A DNA stretch of 63,523 bases from Kitasatospora sp. DSM 101779 (GCF_025655475.1 NZ_JAHTIK010000001.1:8019265-8082787), one strand, 5' to 3'. Shown: positions 35,705 to 44,970, numbered from the stretch's first letter. Translations and numbers: made by a program. The notes: generated by a model not told the origin, from the letters alone.

Positions 35705-36050
35705 GAAATTCCCCGAGGTCGGCGTGAGCCGTCCGCCGTCAAGGTCGAATGCCCGCGCCCGCCGCGGGGAATTTTATTAGCAAACTGGAGGTCAAGCCGG
35801 AGCAATGTAGCAGGGTGCTCCGTGAAACTCCCCGGCCGCCGCCCTGGCCACCGCTGTGCCGGTACCTCCTGGGAGTTCGTCGCTTCTCGTGCTCCGGGGA
35901 TCGGGTGCTGGTGCATGCCGTAGCAGGCTAAACAAAATTCCCCGGCACGTCACCGGCGGTGGCGTGCAGAAACAATTCTCCGGGAGGTTGCAGAATCGAA
36001 TCTCCCCGAACGTGCGGCGAAGATCGTGTAGGCGCTCTGTGAAACTACTC
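35705..36050. repeat. Cluster of GAAATTCCCCG-like short repeats
   Basis: Copies: GAAATTCCCCG 35705, AAAATTCCCCG inverted at 35765-35775, GAAACTCCCCGG 35824, AAAATTCCCCGG 35934, CAATTCTCCGGG 35973, GAATCTCCCCG 35998 and a degenerate GAAACTACTC 36041. The patch is clearly AT-richer than average and lies directly upstream of the IS21-like transposase. Arrays of short repeats at element ends are a known IS21-family feature (transposase binding sites). Confidence 0.7.
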
Positions 36051-36183
36051 AGAGGGGCGCGAAGCCGGCGCAGAACCCCCCTGATCTGCGTGTTATGCAG
36101 TCGTCGCGTGCTATATTTCCGGCCTCCTTTGTTTGTCATCAATTCAGAGCCTGCATGGCGTGGGCCGGATTGCGAGAGGCCTA

Positions 36184-37437
36184 GTGCTTACCAGAGAGGA
36201 ATACGCGGAGGCGCGGAGACTGTACGGCGAAGGTTGGTCGCTTTCGGCGATCGCCAGGTCCCTGGGCCGCGACCGCAAGACGTTGAGGTCCTACCTGCTC
36301 GGGGGACGGACCCCGGGCGTCAGGAACTCCCCGCAGGACGCGTTCGGTCAGTTCGTTCCGTACTGCCGACAGCGTCTGCGCGACGACCCCCACCTCGAGG
36401 CGACCGTCCTCCTCAAGGAGGTCACCGACCTCGGATACCGCGGCGGGTACTCGACGCTGACCCGGGCACTGCGCAGGCACCGTCTACGGCCGGTCTGTAC
36501 GCAGTGCCGATGCGCTGGGCCGAACCAGGAGACTGACACCACATCGACTGCCGGTGACGAGCTGCGCTTCACCTGGCTCAAGCTGCTCGACCCTCCACCG
36601 CTGTGGGGCGTCGGCAGCCACGCCCACGTCCTGATCGGAGCTCTGCCGAGCGGCCTCTGGCGGGCGAGCCTCGCCGAGAACGAGGACCTGGCCCAGGTCA
36701 TCGAGGCCGTCGATCTGGTTCTCAGACGGTTGGGCCGGACCGGCCGCTACTGGTGGTTCGACTCGGTACCGGCGGTCAACTGCCGCACCAGCGGCAAGGT
36801 CAAACCCGAACTCGTCCAGGTCGCCAGGCACTACGGCGTCGACCTCGGCACCAACTCACTTCGCCCCGCCACTCCGTCCCCTCCCGCCCCCGACCCGCTG
36901 CGCCCCATCGAGGACTTCTGGTGGCGTACCGTCCGCCCCGACACCCGCCTCCACGTCGCACAGGAGAGCCTGGACCACTTCGCCGCCTGGCTTGACTCAC
37001 GGCACTCGGCGGCCGGAAGCTCCGAGCGACCGGGCGACGTGGTCGGCGGTGGCCACGATGCACGGACGCATGGCCCTGGGCCGCTTCCACCCCCGTTCCC
37101 CGCCACGATCCGGGTCGCCCGGACCGTTGCACCGCACGACCTCGTCTCGTTTCGCGGGAACTACTACGCGGTACCACCCGGCCTCGTCGGCGCCAGAGTC
37201 GACGTGAGCTGGCGTCTGGACGAACCCCACCTGTCGATCTCCACCACCGGTGGAGCCGTCATCGCTCGTCACGCCGTCGCACCTCGCGGCGCCGGCCGAA
37301 TCGTCGTCGGCCCCGGGCACACCATCACGCTCGAACACCCCCAGGGCCGCCGTCAGAGCGACCGTACGCCGTGCAACGGCAGGACACGCCTCCCACCCTC
37401 CCCGGAGGCACTCGTCCACGCTCGGGCATTCCGCTGA
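36184..37437 (+). CDS. IS21-like transposase (IstA type), probably catalytically impaired
   Basis: 417 residues from GTG 36184 with GAGAGG 4 bases upstream. An N-terminal helix-turn-helix (SLSAIARSLGRDRKTLRSYL, residues 19-38) is followed by a catalytic region aligning with Streptomyces IstA. Where relatives read WDWLEL, supplying the first catalytic Asp, this protein reads FTWLKLLDPPPLWG with Thr130. The second Asp is kept (WWFDSVPAV, Asp193) and the acidic site RPIEDFWWRT is altered. The C-terminal beta-barrel domain (VSFRGNYYAVPPGLVGA) is intact. No istB ATPase gene follows. Either dead or repurposed as a DNA-binding protein. Confidence 0.78.
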   Translation: MLTREEYAEARRLYGEGWSLSAIARSLGRDRKTLRSYLLGGRTPGVRNSPQDAFGQFVPYCRQRLRDDPHLEATVLLKEVTDLGYRGGYSTLTRALRRHRLRPVCTQCRCAGPNQETDTTSTAGDELRFTWLKLLDPPPLWGVGSHAHVLIGALPSGLWRASLAENEDLAQVIEAVDLVLRRLGRTGRYWWFDSVPAVNCRTSGKVKPELVQVARHYGVDLGTNSLRPATPSPPAPDPLRPIEDFWWRTVRPDTRLHVAQESLDHFAAWLDSRHSAAGSSERPGDVVGGGHDARTHGPGPLPPPFPATIRVARTVAPHDLVSFRGNYYAVPPGLVGARVDVSWRLDEPHLSISTTGGAVIARHAVAPRGAGRIVVGPGHTITLEHPQGRRQSDRTPCNGRTRLPPSPEALVHARAFR

Positions 37438-37883
37438 AAGATCGAAGGGCACGCGGGTCCGTCAACAGGACGGCACCGGCCCGTGATCGGTGGTGACCCT
37501 CGGAGGATCGGACAAGGACGGTGCCGTGGCGAAAGCGGGCGAATCCGGCCCGGCGGTGCATCTGCCGAGTGATCCTCCCGGTGTGGGCGTCGACCCCGTC
37601 GGTGCGGCCGTTGTGGTGAGCCCGACGGGGTCGGCGTCGACGGCGGCGCGTTTGAGTCCGAGGCCGTCGGTCGAGGAGGACGGGTGAGGAAAGTCGGCCT
37701 GCGGACGACGGTGATCCACTCGGTGAGCCCGCCGTCGTTGCCGGCGCCGGGTGAGGCGTTCGGCGAACGAGTGGACGAGTCATCCCGGGGCAGGCGGCGG
37801 TGAGAGTCCGTAACAGACGGTGGGAGGCGGCGCCGAGCACGATCACGCCCACGCCTACGCCTACGCCGAGGCCGACGGACGAG
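37438..37883. other. 446-bp gap after the transposase
   Basis: No istB-like or other gene was recognised. The sequence leads into the 5'-truncated nucleotidyltransferase fragment. Confidence 0.45.
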
Positions 37884-38413
37884 TCGGTCGCGCTGATCCT
37901 CGGCGACAACATCTTCCACGGCAGCGGCCTCGACAGCCGGCTGGCACAGCACACCGACCCCAAGGGCGCGCTGGTCTTCGCCTACCCGGTGGCCGACCCG
38001 ACGGCTACGGCGTCGTCGAGTTCGACGCCGCCGGTCGGGTGCTGTCCATCGAGGAGAAGCCGGCCGTGCCGAAGTCCCGGTACGCGGTACCGGGACTGTA
38101 CTTCTACGACAGCCAGGTAGTCGAGACCGCGCGCGGCTTGCGGCCCAGCACCCGGGGCGAGTTGGAGATCACTGCGGTCAACGATGCCTATCCGGAGGCC
38201 AGGGGGCTACAGGTGACGAAGTTCGACCGCGGCACGGCCTGGCTGGACACCGGGACCTTCGTCTCGATGGTGCAGGCATCGGAATTGCGTCCGGATCACG
38301 ACCGTCGCCTTCGGCACGGGCCACTCATCGCTGACTCGGTGTCTGCGCACGTTCCCGGTCCCGCCACCATCGACAAGTCGTCGGCGTGGGCCGACCGGAG
38401 TCGCGCCCGGTGA
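37884..38413 (+). pseudogene. Glucose-1-phosphate thymidylyltransferase (RmlA-like) fragment
   Basis: The first frame reads SVALILGDNIFHGSGLDSRL and GALVFAYPVADP. A lost base near 38003 shifts the frame, after which GYGVVEFDAAGRVLSIEEKP, GLYFYDSQVVETARGLRPS, GELEITAVNDAY and TAWLDTGTFVSMVQASE follow. This is the middle of RmlA. The N-terminal GxGTRL nucleotide loop and the C-terminal helices are missing. The enzyme would make dTDP-glucose for deoxysugars or polysaccharides, but this copy is dead. Confidence 0.82.
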
Positions 38414-38465
38414 GACCGCGGTCGTCCCGCGGCCCTCGGACGAGCACCGCGGGGAGCCGGTGGGG

Positions 38466-39563
38466 TCAGCAGCGACCGGCCGGTTCGGAGACCGAGCAGT
38501 GGTTGAGGGTGAAGGAGTTGGAACTGTCGCCCTCGTTGTCGACCAGGTCGGCAGGTGAGTTGCCGGACGCGTGATTGCCGCCGACGGTGTTCCGGGTGTT
38601 GGCGACGCCGACCAGACTGTGGAAGAAGACGATGCCACCGGACATCGGTGAGTCGCCGACGTTGTCGCGGACCTCGTTCTGCGTCACCGAGACGTCGTCG
38701 GCACCGGTGAGGAGGATGCCGGTGCCCTGCATGTGCGAGAGCCCGGCGTAGGGCACGCAGTACTGGTTGTTGGCGATGACCCGGTTGCGGGTGACGCTCA
38801 GCGAGCCGGCCCGGGGCACGGTCTCGTCGCCGACGACGAAGACGCCCCCGCAGTTGCCCTGGATGTCGTTCTGCTCGACGCTGAGGTTACGCAGGCGGCG
38901 GACGGCGACGCCGATCCGATTTCCGGTGAGACGGTTGCCACTGACCACGGTGCCGCCGGTGTCGACAGCGCCGTTGCCCTTGCTGTCCACGACATTGGCG
39001 AGGAAGATGCCGGACTGGCCGTTGCCGGTCGACTCATTGCCGACGATCACGGCGCGGGTGGACCTCTCCTGGCTGATGCCCTGCTGGCCGTTGTCGTGGA
39101 CGTAGGTGGCGCGCACCGCCATGCCGTCGGTCGAGGAGGCCGTCATGCCGTTCTTCCGGAAGCCGGTGACGGCGAGAGCCTCGATGGTGATGCCCCGGAG
39201 GGGGTTCTGGTCGGTGCCGAAGATGCAGAGACCGTGCCCGGCTGCCGCACAGGCCGGGTCACCGGCAGTGCCGAGGGCCGCGTCGCCCGGGGTGATGACA
39301 CTGCTGGGACCGGCGCCGCGAAGGGTGAGACCGGACGTGGTGATTCGGACACTGCCCAGGTAGGTGCCGGGGAGCAGCTGGACGGTGTCACCAGGGAGCG
39401 CCGAGTCGACGGCTCGCTGAATCGACTCGCCGGGCAGCACCACGTGCAGGCGGCCGGTGGCGTGAGCCGGCGGCGCCGCACCCAGCACGGCCAGGACGGT
39501 GGTGAGGGAGGTCGTGGCGGCGGCGGTGGCTGCGGCCAGGTGGTGGACTCGACGCCTGGGCAT
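38466..39563 (-). CDS. Secreted right-handed parallel beta-helix protein
   Basis: 365 residues from ATG 39563 (an upstream ATG at 39602 would add 13 before the signal). Signal peptide MPRRRVHHLAAATAAATTSL to about AHA. The rest is a parallel beta-helix: DTVQLLPGTYLGSVRITTSG, then about ten turns of the type TGNRIGVAVRRLRNLSVEQN and SGNRLTGN, each with Asn/Gly ladders. There is no clear catalytic Asp cluster of pectate lyases; it may bind or trim polysaccharide. It is convergent with the dead RmlA fragment. Confidence 0.88.
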   Translation of the reverse strand: MPRRRVHHLAAATAAATTSLTTVLAVLGAAPPAHATGRLHVVLPGESIQRAVDSALPGDTVQLLPGTYLGSVRITTSGLTLRGAGPSSVITPGDAALGTAGDPACAAAGHGLCIFGTDQNPLRGITIEALAVTGFRKNGMTASSTDGMAVRATYVHDNGQQGISQERSTRAVIVGNESTGNGQSGIFLANVVDSKGNGAVDTGGTVVSGNRLTGNRIGVAVRRLRNLSVEQNDIQGNCGGVFVVGDETVPRAGSLSVTRNRVIANNQYCVPYAGLSHMQGTGILLTGADDVSVTQNEVRDNVGDSPMSGGIVFFHSLVGVANTRNTVGGNHASGNSPADLVDNEGDSSNSFTLNHCSVSEPAGRC

Positions 39564-40228
39564 GAGTAACGACCTGCTTTCGTGGCTCGTGGGGTGCCGC
39601 ACGGTGGCACGGCGTGCTCGGCCGATGGCTGCCTGTGTCGGTGCCCGGCTCGCACCGACGCTAGAGGCACTGCCCGGGGGTTGCCACCAGGGCTGGGCCG
39701 GCGGACTGACGGGACGTCGACCGGCGCGATGTGCGGCGGCCGGCCGGGCATCAGGCGCTCACTGAAGGCGGCCACCTCCAGCTCGGCAGGTGGCCGGACC
39801 TCCGCGCCTCCGAAGACGGCCGACCCGGGGAACGGCGCACCATCAGGCCGATCCGATCCTCAGCCGGTGGGCGGCTCCTCGCGCTTCGCTTGCCGATCAC
39901 CTCGTTCTGTTCAGCCGGCAACGATCTGCGGCGGATGCCGAGCGGGTGAGGAGTTTCGAGTCCTCATCAACAACGCAACTGGTGACCGCCGTTCACCTCG
40001 GCGGCGTGCGGGACACCGGGGGCCGTGCCAAGCTGACGGTGATCCGGGACCGACGGCTGTACGCGGGGGCTGGTCGACGACAGCGGCGGCAGCGACAAGA
40101 GCCGCCCACGGGGGGCACACCCGTACCGGGCGCCGGCCCTGCGCTGTCCGACCCGTGCCGTCCTCCGAGATCTCCAGGCATCCCACCCGAGCCACGGGTA
40201 ACCGCAACTGACGACTAGGAGAAGTCGC
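39564..40228. other. 665-bp intergenic region
   Basis: Divergent promoter space between the beta-helix and methyltransferase genes. No supported gene or clear repeat was seen. Confidence 0.5.
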
Positions 40229-41323
40229 GTGCAGAACATCAAGGTTCACGGACAGCAGGGATCGTCGAACGCCTGTGAGGGCGCGGCCGAGCCCCCGCAG
40301 GGGACGGCCCACCAGCCGACGGACCCGCAGGCGCAGCACCGGATGATGGACCTGCTGCACGGCGCTCTGGTCACACAACTTCTCGTTGTAGCAACTGAGT
40401 TCGACGTGGCGGAGATCATGGCCGGCGGGCCGGTGCCGGTGTCGGAGCTCGCTCGCCGGTGTGGGGCGCACCAGCGATCACTGCACCGGTTGTTGCGGGC
40501 GCTGGCTTCCCAGGGCGTCTTTCAGGAGGTGGAGCCCGGGACGTTCGCCTTGACCCCACTGGCCGAGACGCTGCGCGCCGACGTGCCCGGGTCGGTACGG
40601 GCATGGATCAGGTTCTGGGGAATGCCCGAGAAGCTCCAGGCCATCAACGCGCTGTCCTACTCGGTGCGGACCGGCCGTCCGGCGTTCCCGCACGTAAACG
40701 GCACGGAATGGTGGTCACACCTGGCCGCCCACCCTGATCACGCCGAACTCTTCAACGACGCGATGGGCGACATGGCCAGGCGCGTGCACGCCGTGGCGGT
40801 GGAGAGCTGTGACCTGACCGACGCGAGGCGGGTGGTCGACGTCGGTGGCGGGCAGGGGCATCTGCTCGCCACGATCCTGCCGCGCCACCCGGAGCTGCGG
40901 GCCACCCTGCTGGACCAGCCGTCGGTGATTCGTGGGGCGAAGGCGGTGCTGGAGGCGGCCGGAGTCGCCGACCGGGTGGACCTGGTCGGCGGGGACTTCT
41001 TCGACAGCGTCCCGCCGGGCGCGGACACCTACCTCCTATCGATGATCCTGCACGACTGGGACGACGAGCAGTGCATAACGGTGCTCGACATGATCCGCCG
41101 GGCGATGGCGCCCGGTGCCCAGGTCGTCGTGATCGACGCGATCGTGCCGGAGGGCAACGCACCGCACGACGGGAAGCTGCGGGACACCGTCATGATGGCA
41201 CTCCACCCGGGCCGGGAACGCACCGAGGCGGAGTTCACCGCGATGTTCGCCGCCGCGGGTCTGCGTCACGTCTCGACCACGGGGCTGGCCTCCTCGACAG
41301 GCCTGCTGGTCGCGCGGGCCTGA
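40229..41323 (+). CDS. SAM-dependent O-methyltransferase (family 2, small-molecule type)
   Basis: 364 residues, GTG start with GGAGAAG upstream. An N-terminal dimerisation/winged-helix domain (MDLLHGALVTQLLVVATEFD, LARRCGAHQRSLHRLLRALA) precedes the SAM domain: motif I VVDVGGGQGHLL (about 200-211), then LLDQPSVI, GDFFDSVPPGADTYLLSMIL and the catalytic His in HDWDDEQC. The family methylates hydroxyls of polyketides and aromatic metabolites (carminomycin or hydroxyneurosporene methyltransferase type). The ~40-residue polar N-terminal extension is unusual. No biosynthetic partner is adjacent. Confidence 0.93.
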   Translation: MQNIKVHGQQGSSNACEGAAEPPQGTAHQPTDPQAQHRMMDLLHGALVTQLLVVATEFDVAEIMAGGPVPVSELARRCGAHQRSLHRLLRALASQGVFQEVEPGTFALTPLAETLRADVPGSVRAWIRFWGMPEKLQAINALSYSVRTGRPAFPHVNGTEWWSHLAAHPDHAELFNDAMGDMARRVHAVAVESCDLTDARRVVDVGGGQGHLLATILPRHPELRATLLDQPSVIRGAKAVLEAAGVADRVDLVGGDFFDSVPPGADTYLLSMILHDWDDEQCITVLDMIRRAMAPGAQVVVIDAIVPEGNAPHDGKLRDTVMMALHPGRERTEAEFTAMFAAAGLRHVSTTGLASSTGLLVARA

Positions 41324-41603
41324 CCGGCGGCGGGGCGTCGGCGACGAGTTCGAAGGACGGCAACGACGCGCTGCCTCCGGAGTGATTCGGCGAGGAGGCG
41401 AGTTCCAGGGGCCGGGGGAGTGGCATCCGCTCGTGGGACAGTCGCCAAGCAGTCCGGGGCCGACGTCCTTCGCTTCGCCGAGCACGCCTCCCTCGGCGGG
41501 GACGCCCGGCGAGGGCCCGGTTTTCGAACTGAAGGACTGCGAGAATCCGCCCCTCTTTCCGGCACCGAGCCTCTCTGGGGCGAACGAATGGCAGGGTGGC
41601 GTG

Positions 41604-42341
41604 ATGACACTGCTGAGATGTTCGCTCGCGGCAGTCGCGATAGTCTCACTGGCGTTGCCGTTGGACGCGAGTCAAAAGGATGGCGCCGGCCCGAAAGGAA
41701 TTCCTGGGGTTTGGTCGCTCGACTGGTCCGACGAATTCTCCGGAACGCAGGTCGATCTGGGTCCATGGAACGTGGCCGGCCATGCGCCGAGCGGGGCGAT
41801 CAACTGCTACGACTCCAACCAGGCCAGGGTGTCGGGAGGATTGCTGCACTTGATATTGGAGCACCGCACCGATACGTGTGCCGACGGATCCCAGACGCGC
41901 CCCTACGTGTCCGGCAGCGTCTCTGCCAAGAAGACATTCACGGCGGGGGCCTTCGAAGCAAGGGTCAATGTTCCTGCGGCCCCCGGCGGTCTGATAGCGA
42001 ACTTCCCTGCCTTCTGGCTGGTCGCATGGCCGGCCGTGGGTGAGATAGACATATGGGAAGGCTTGGCCGAGTCCGGCAGCTGCTGGTCCGTGCATCCTCA
42101 GCCGAACGATCAGGAACCGGCGGGATGCGCGGCGCCGACCACCGGATGGCACACCTTCGGCGCAGAGTGGACGGCTGGGAAGCGCGTCGATGTGTACTAC
42201 GACGGGCGGATGGTCGGATCAATGCCCTGGACGGGGGGAGCTGCTCAGTATCCCGTTCTCGACAACGCTGTTGCGGATTGGTCCTCGATCATCGTACCCG
42301 CCGACCTCCAGGTGGACTATGTAAGGCACTGGATCAAGTGA
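41604..42341 (+). CDS. Secreted GH16-like glycoside hydrolase
   Basis: 245 residues from ATG 41604 (GTG 41601 is equally possible; AGGG upstream). Short signal peptide LLRCSLAAVAIVSLALPLDA. Catalytic motif EIDIWE with Glu147, Asp149, Glu152; the ending LQVDYVRHWIK matches the GH16 last strand. The body (LDWSDEFSGTQVDLGPWNV, then HTFGAEWTAGKRVDVYYDG) is canonical. Codon use is less GC-biased at third positions than in neighbours, suggesting recent acquisition. Second GH16 of the window, different in sequence from that at 34394. Confidence 0.92.
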   Translation: MTLLRCSLAAVAIVSLALPLDASQKDGAGPKGIPGVWSLDWSDEFSGTQVDLGPWNVAGHAPSGAINCYDSNQARVSGGLLHLILEHRTDTCADGSQTRPYVSGSVSAKKTFTAGAFEARVNVPAAPGGLIANFPAFWLVAWPAVGEIDIWEGLAESGSCWSVHPQPNDQEPAGCAAPTTGWHTFGAEWTAGKRVDVYYDGRMVGSMPWTGGAAQYPVLDNAVADWSSIIVPADLQVDYVRHWIK

Positions 42342-42760
42342 CGGACGATGCCGCAAGAATGGGATGCGTGTCGAGTGTCTGGGCAAGGCGTCGATTTGTC
42401 GGATCTCGTGGGCCGTGGGCATGACTTTGTGTTCTGGCGGCCGGGTGCGGCCTCTGCGCCCGCCCGCTGTGCAGTGGCGCGGCGTGTCCCGGTGGGGTGC
42501 AGCCGTTGCTCCTCCGGTCAGCCGGTCGCGTCATGGCCGGCGATTCAGGCAGAGCTTCGATGTCCGTCCCCTCGTTGCGGCCCGGTGTCCTTCCGCCGAC
42601 CAACGCCGCCCGGCCCTCCCGACCAAGAAGAGGCCCGCGTGAACGCCCCGGACCACGAAGTCGAGATCCGGCACTGAGCGTGGATACTGCGCTACGCCGG
42701 CCGGGCGGCACCGCGTCGCGCTGCAGAGCTTCGTGCCCTCGTCCGGCACCGGCGGCGCCA

Positions 42761-42814
42761 CTGGAGCACCGATGGGGAGGAGCGTCGCTGGAGCACCGAT
42801 GGGGAGGAGCGTCG
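42761..42814. repeat. 27-bp tandem duplication
   Basis: Two exact head-to-tail copies of a 27-bp unit starting CTGGAGCACCGATGGGGAGG at 42761 and 42788. It lies in a 640-bp gap (42342-42984) with no supported gene. Confidence 0.9.
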
Positions 42815-42984
42815 CGGCCTGCCGCTGCTCGCCGGCCTCGGGGGCGTGGGCGCCGAAGGCGGGGGCGCAGCAGACGCGCGCCTGACGGTGTGACGAGTGC
42901 ACGGTGGCCGGCCTGGTGGGATGAGTCCATGCGTGCGCTGCCTGCCTGGTGCGGCCGGCCGGCAGGGGGGTCTCGGCAGATGCG

Positions 42985-43176
42985 TCAGTGGTTATCGGGC
43001 GAAGCTTTGGTGGTGACTTCGTACAGGCCTGGCCCGACCTTGCGGTAGTGGCCACCGGCTGCCTCGGCGAGGCGGGCGCGCGTGACGTCCTGGCGGTCCA
43101 CGGAGAGTCCGGGAGGGATGTCGACGTACTGCCGGACGAGCGTGGTTTCCTCCGGGGTCAGTTCTGGCTCGGACAT
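42985..43176 (-). CDS. Small hypothetical protein
   Basis: 63 residues from ATG 43176: MSEPELTPEETTLVRQYVDI, then PGLSVDRQDVTRARLAEAAG and GHYRKVGPGLYEVTTKA. Soluble, helical N terminus and a short beta-like end. GGAAGGG upstream. A typical small actinomycete protein of unknown role. The frame is open upstream but that part is Ser/Pro-rich nonsense. Confidence 0.6.
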   Translation of the reverse strand: MSEPELTPEETTLVRQYVDIPPGLSVDRQDVTRARLAEAAGGHYRKVGPGLYEVTTKASPDNH

Positions 43177-43576
43177 CGCATTGGCCCTTCCGTGGTGATG
43201 TACTGACGGGTCGACACGACTGCCCTCAGGGTGCGGCAGTGCGGTCGGCGAGGGAGACGAGCTGGTCGAGGCCGTGTCCGTGGAGAGCCCGGCGGGCGGC
43301 GGGAGCGGCGCCGCGGACGGCGACGGGCAGGTGGTCGCGCGCGGCTGTGCGGGCGGTGCCGATGTGCGGGGCGGGTTCCCGCCAGTCCACGCTCCGCGGA
43401 GTGCTCGCGCGCACGAGCTGAACCGGTCCATGTGCGCCGACAACGCCAGGCCGTGGCCCGTCACCCGTCACTCCCGATGCCGGCTGCGCCCGATCGAGGG
43501 GAATGACGTGGCGAGAATCCTTCGCATTCCTTGGCCTCACTGGTTCGTGAACGTTGGGTGGGGCGGCCCGGACCTT

Positions 43577-44030
43577 TCCGGATGCAAGCGCGATGCATCC
43601 GGACAGCTACTAAACGTAACGGCCCGCGCAGGGGAATGCAACCATGGGGCGGCCGGAGTCCTCGAGCTGGCTGAAATTCCTCCGACATCGGCACCGGTGC
43701 TGGTCGGTCGGAGCCGTCGGGGTCGTGAATTTCCCCACCCGCCGCTCGCGATAATTCCCCGCCCGGTGTCCATTCGTCAGAGGTCCCCCCGTGGGAATGT
43801 GGGGTTTTCTCGCCGAGATGATCTTCTCGGGTCGTGGCGAGCCGCCGGTGTCGGCGCCCGGTCGCAGGCATCTGCCCTCGCTCGGGCGGGAAGACGCGGC
43901 GGTGGCACTCCCGCCGTCGGTGATCCTCCGGACCCAGGAGCGGAGCAGCCCTCGGGGGCACGAAACCTCCCACCGGTGAGCCGGTCTTGCTCGCGCAATG
44001 TCCCACCCCGTGACTGCGAAACTCCCCGCC
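43577..44030. repeat. Second AATTCCCC-type repeat cluster and hairpin
   Basis: GAAATTCCTCCG 43673, GAATTTCCCCAC 43727, ATAATTCCCCGCCC 43751, an inverted GAAAACCCCAC 43799-43809 and GAAACTCCCCGCC 44018 match the repeats near 35.7-36.0 kb. A 10-bp perfect hairpin TCCGGATGCA-agcgcga-TGCATCCGGA (43577-43603) opens the cluster. No intact gene lies here. Confidence 0.6.
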
Positions 44031-44309
44031 GGGGCGAGGCGTGCGTGTCGGGATGGGCGCTGTCCTCGTCGCCAACCTCGCGCTGTCGGCGCTGAGCACG
44101 CTGGATGGCGAACCGAAGGCACGGTCTGGTCCGCCGGGACCACCGAGGGTGCGTGCGTAGCCGCCGGACGAGGCCTGTTGGCTCGCCGTCCATAGGCGCG
44201 CGCCCGGATGCGGCCGGCCCGGTCTTCCGCCGCCGCTATCCACACACCCCTGTGACCACGTCACGACCCGTACAACGCCACCCGAAGTACTACGGGCGGA
44301 CGGCTGGGC

Positions 44310-44632
44310 CGTCGTGCCGATTGGGCGTCCTCTTCGGCCTGGCCAACCAGGTCGTGCTCGCGGCGATCGCCACCGGCCTGATCCTCATCACCCTGTGGGG
44401 CTACCGCATGTGGTGGCAGCGCCGTCCCACCCGCGCGGACCGGGCTGCCACGCTGGGCGCCCCGCCCGCCCGCGGCGCCTGGCGCGCCGTCCCGCTGCCG
44501 CTGCTGATCGTCGGCATCCCGCTGGTGGTGGCACTCGGCTGGGCGGTGCCGGTCCTGGGCGTCACGCTCGCCGGCTTCATCGTCACCGACATCGTCGTCG
44601 GCCTGATCCGCAGGCCCCGCGGCGGCGCGTGA
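44310..44632 (+). pseudogene. C-terminal fragment of a PepSY-TM protein
   Basis: From about 44310 the frame reads LGVLFGLANQVVLAAIATGL, ILITLWGYRMWWQRRPTRAD, then AVPLPLLIVGIPLVVALGWA and VPVLGVTLAGFIVTDIVVGL. This is the last two or three helices of PepSY-associated membrane proteins. Upstream the sequence is non-coding and contains the repeat cluster, so the N-terminal ~70% is missing. The breakpoint lies at the edge of the repeat cluster, suggesting truncation by an insertion event. Confidence 0.75.
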
Positions 44633-44751
44633 TCCCCGCTCTGTAGAGCCGACCGTCGAGCGGCGTGGCGGCCGCCCCCGAGCCGGCAGGCCGGGACGGC
44701 CGCCTCGGCCGTTTCACGAATGGGTCCACATCGGGCCGTGCCGACGGCCGG

Positions 44752-44970
44752 TCAGGTGCCGACGGACGCGACCCGGTCCAGGACACCGGCCTTCGCCTGG
44801 GCGACGAGGTCGCGGAACTGGTCCTCGCTCATCTGGATCCGCTGGCCGAAGTCGTCGGTGATCCGTACCCGCCGATCCTCCGGCGCATCCGGATCGAGGA
44901 ACAACTGCGGGCAGCCGCAGTTGCAGTTCCCGCAGAAGGTCGCGACCGGCTCGGGCCCTGTAGCGCTCAT
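44752..44970 (-). CDS. Small cysteine-rich CGNCNCGCP protein
   Basis: 72 residues from ATG 44970 with GAGG 6 bases upstream. The striking N terminus TFCGNCNCGCPQLFLDPDAP holds four Cys in eight residues, followed by a polar domain VRITDDFGQRIQMSEDQFRD and a helical end. The Cys cluster suggests metal binding, or a peptide substrate for modification. A similar conserved small family exists in Streptomyces, as far as I recall, without known function. The frame extends to 45102 but without a ribosome site. Confidence 0.75.
   Translation of the reverse strand: MSATGPEPVATFCGNCNCGCPQLFLDPDAPEDRRVRITDDFGQRIQMSEDQFRDLVAQAKAGVLDRVASVGT

Noticed and set aside
35705..36050. CRISPR array
   Set aside because: The repeats are short, degenerate, irregularly spaced and in both orientations, with no cas genes; IS21-type end repeats fit better.
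43226..43540. Reverse frame with a helix-hairpin-helix-like end (APAARRALHGHGLDQLVSLA)
   Set aside because: No start signal, and the upstream portion is nonsense; at most a remnant, too weak to list.
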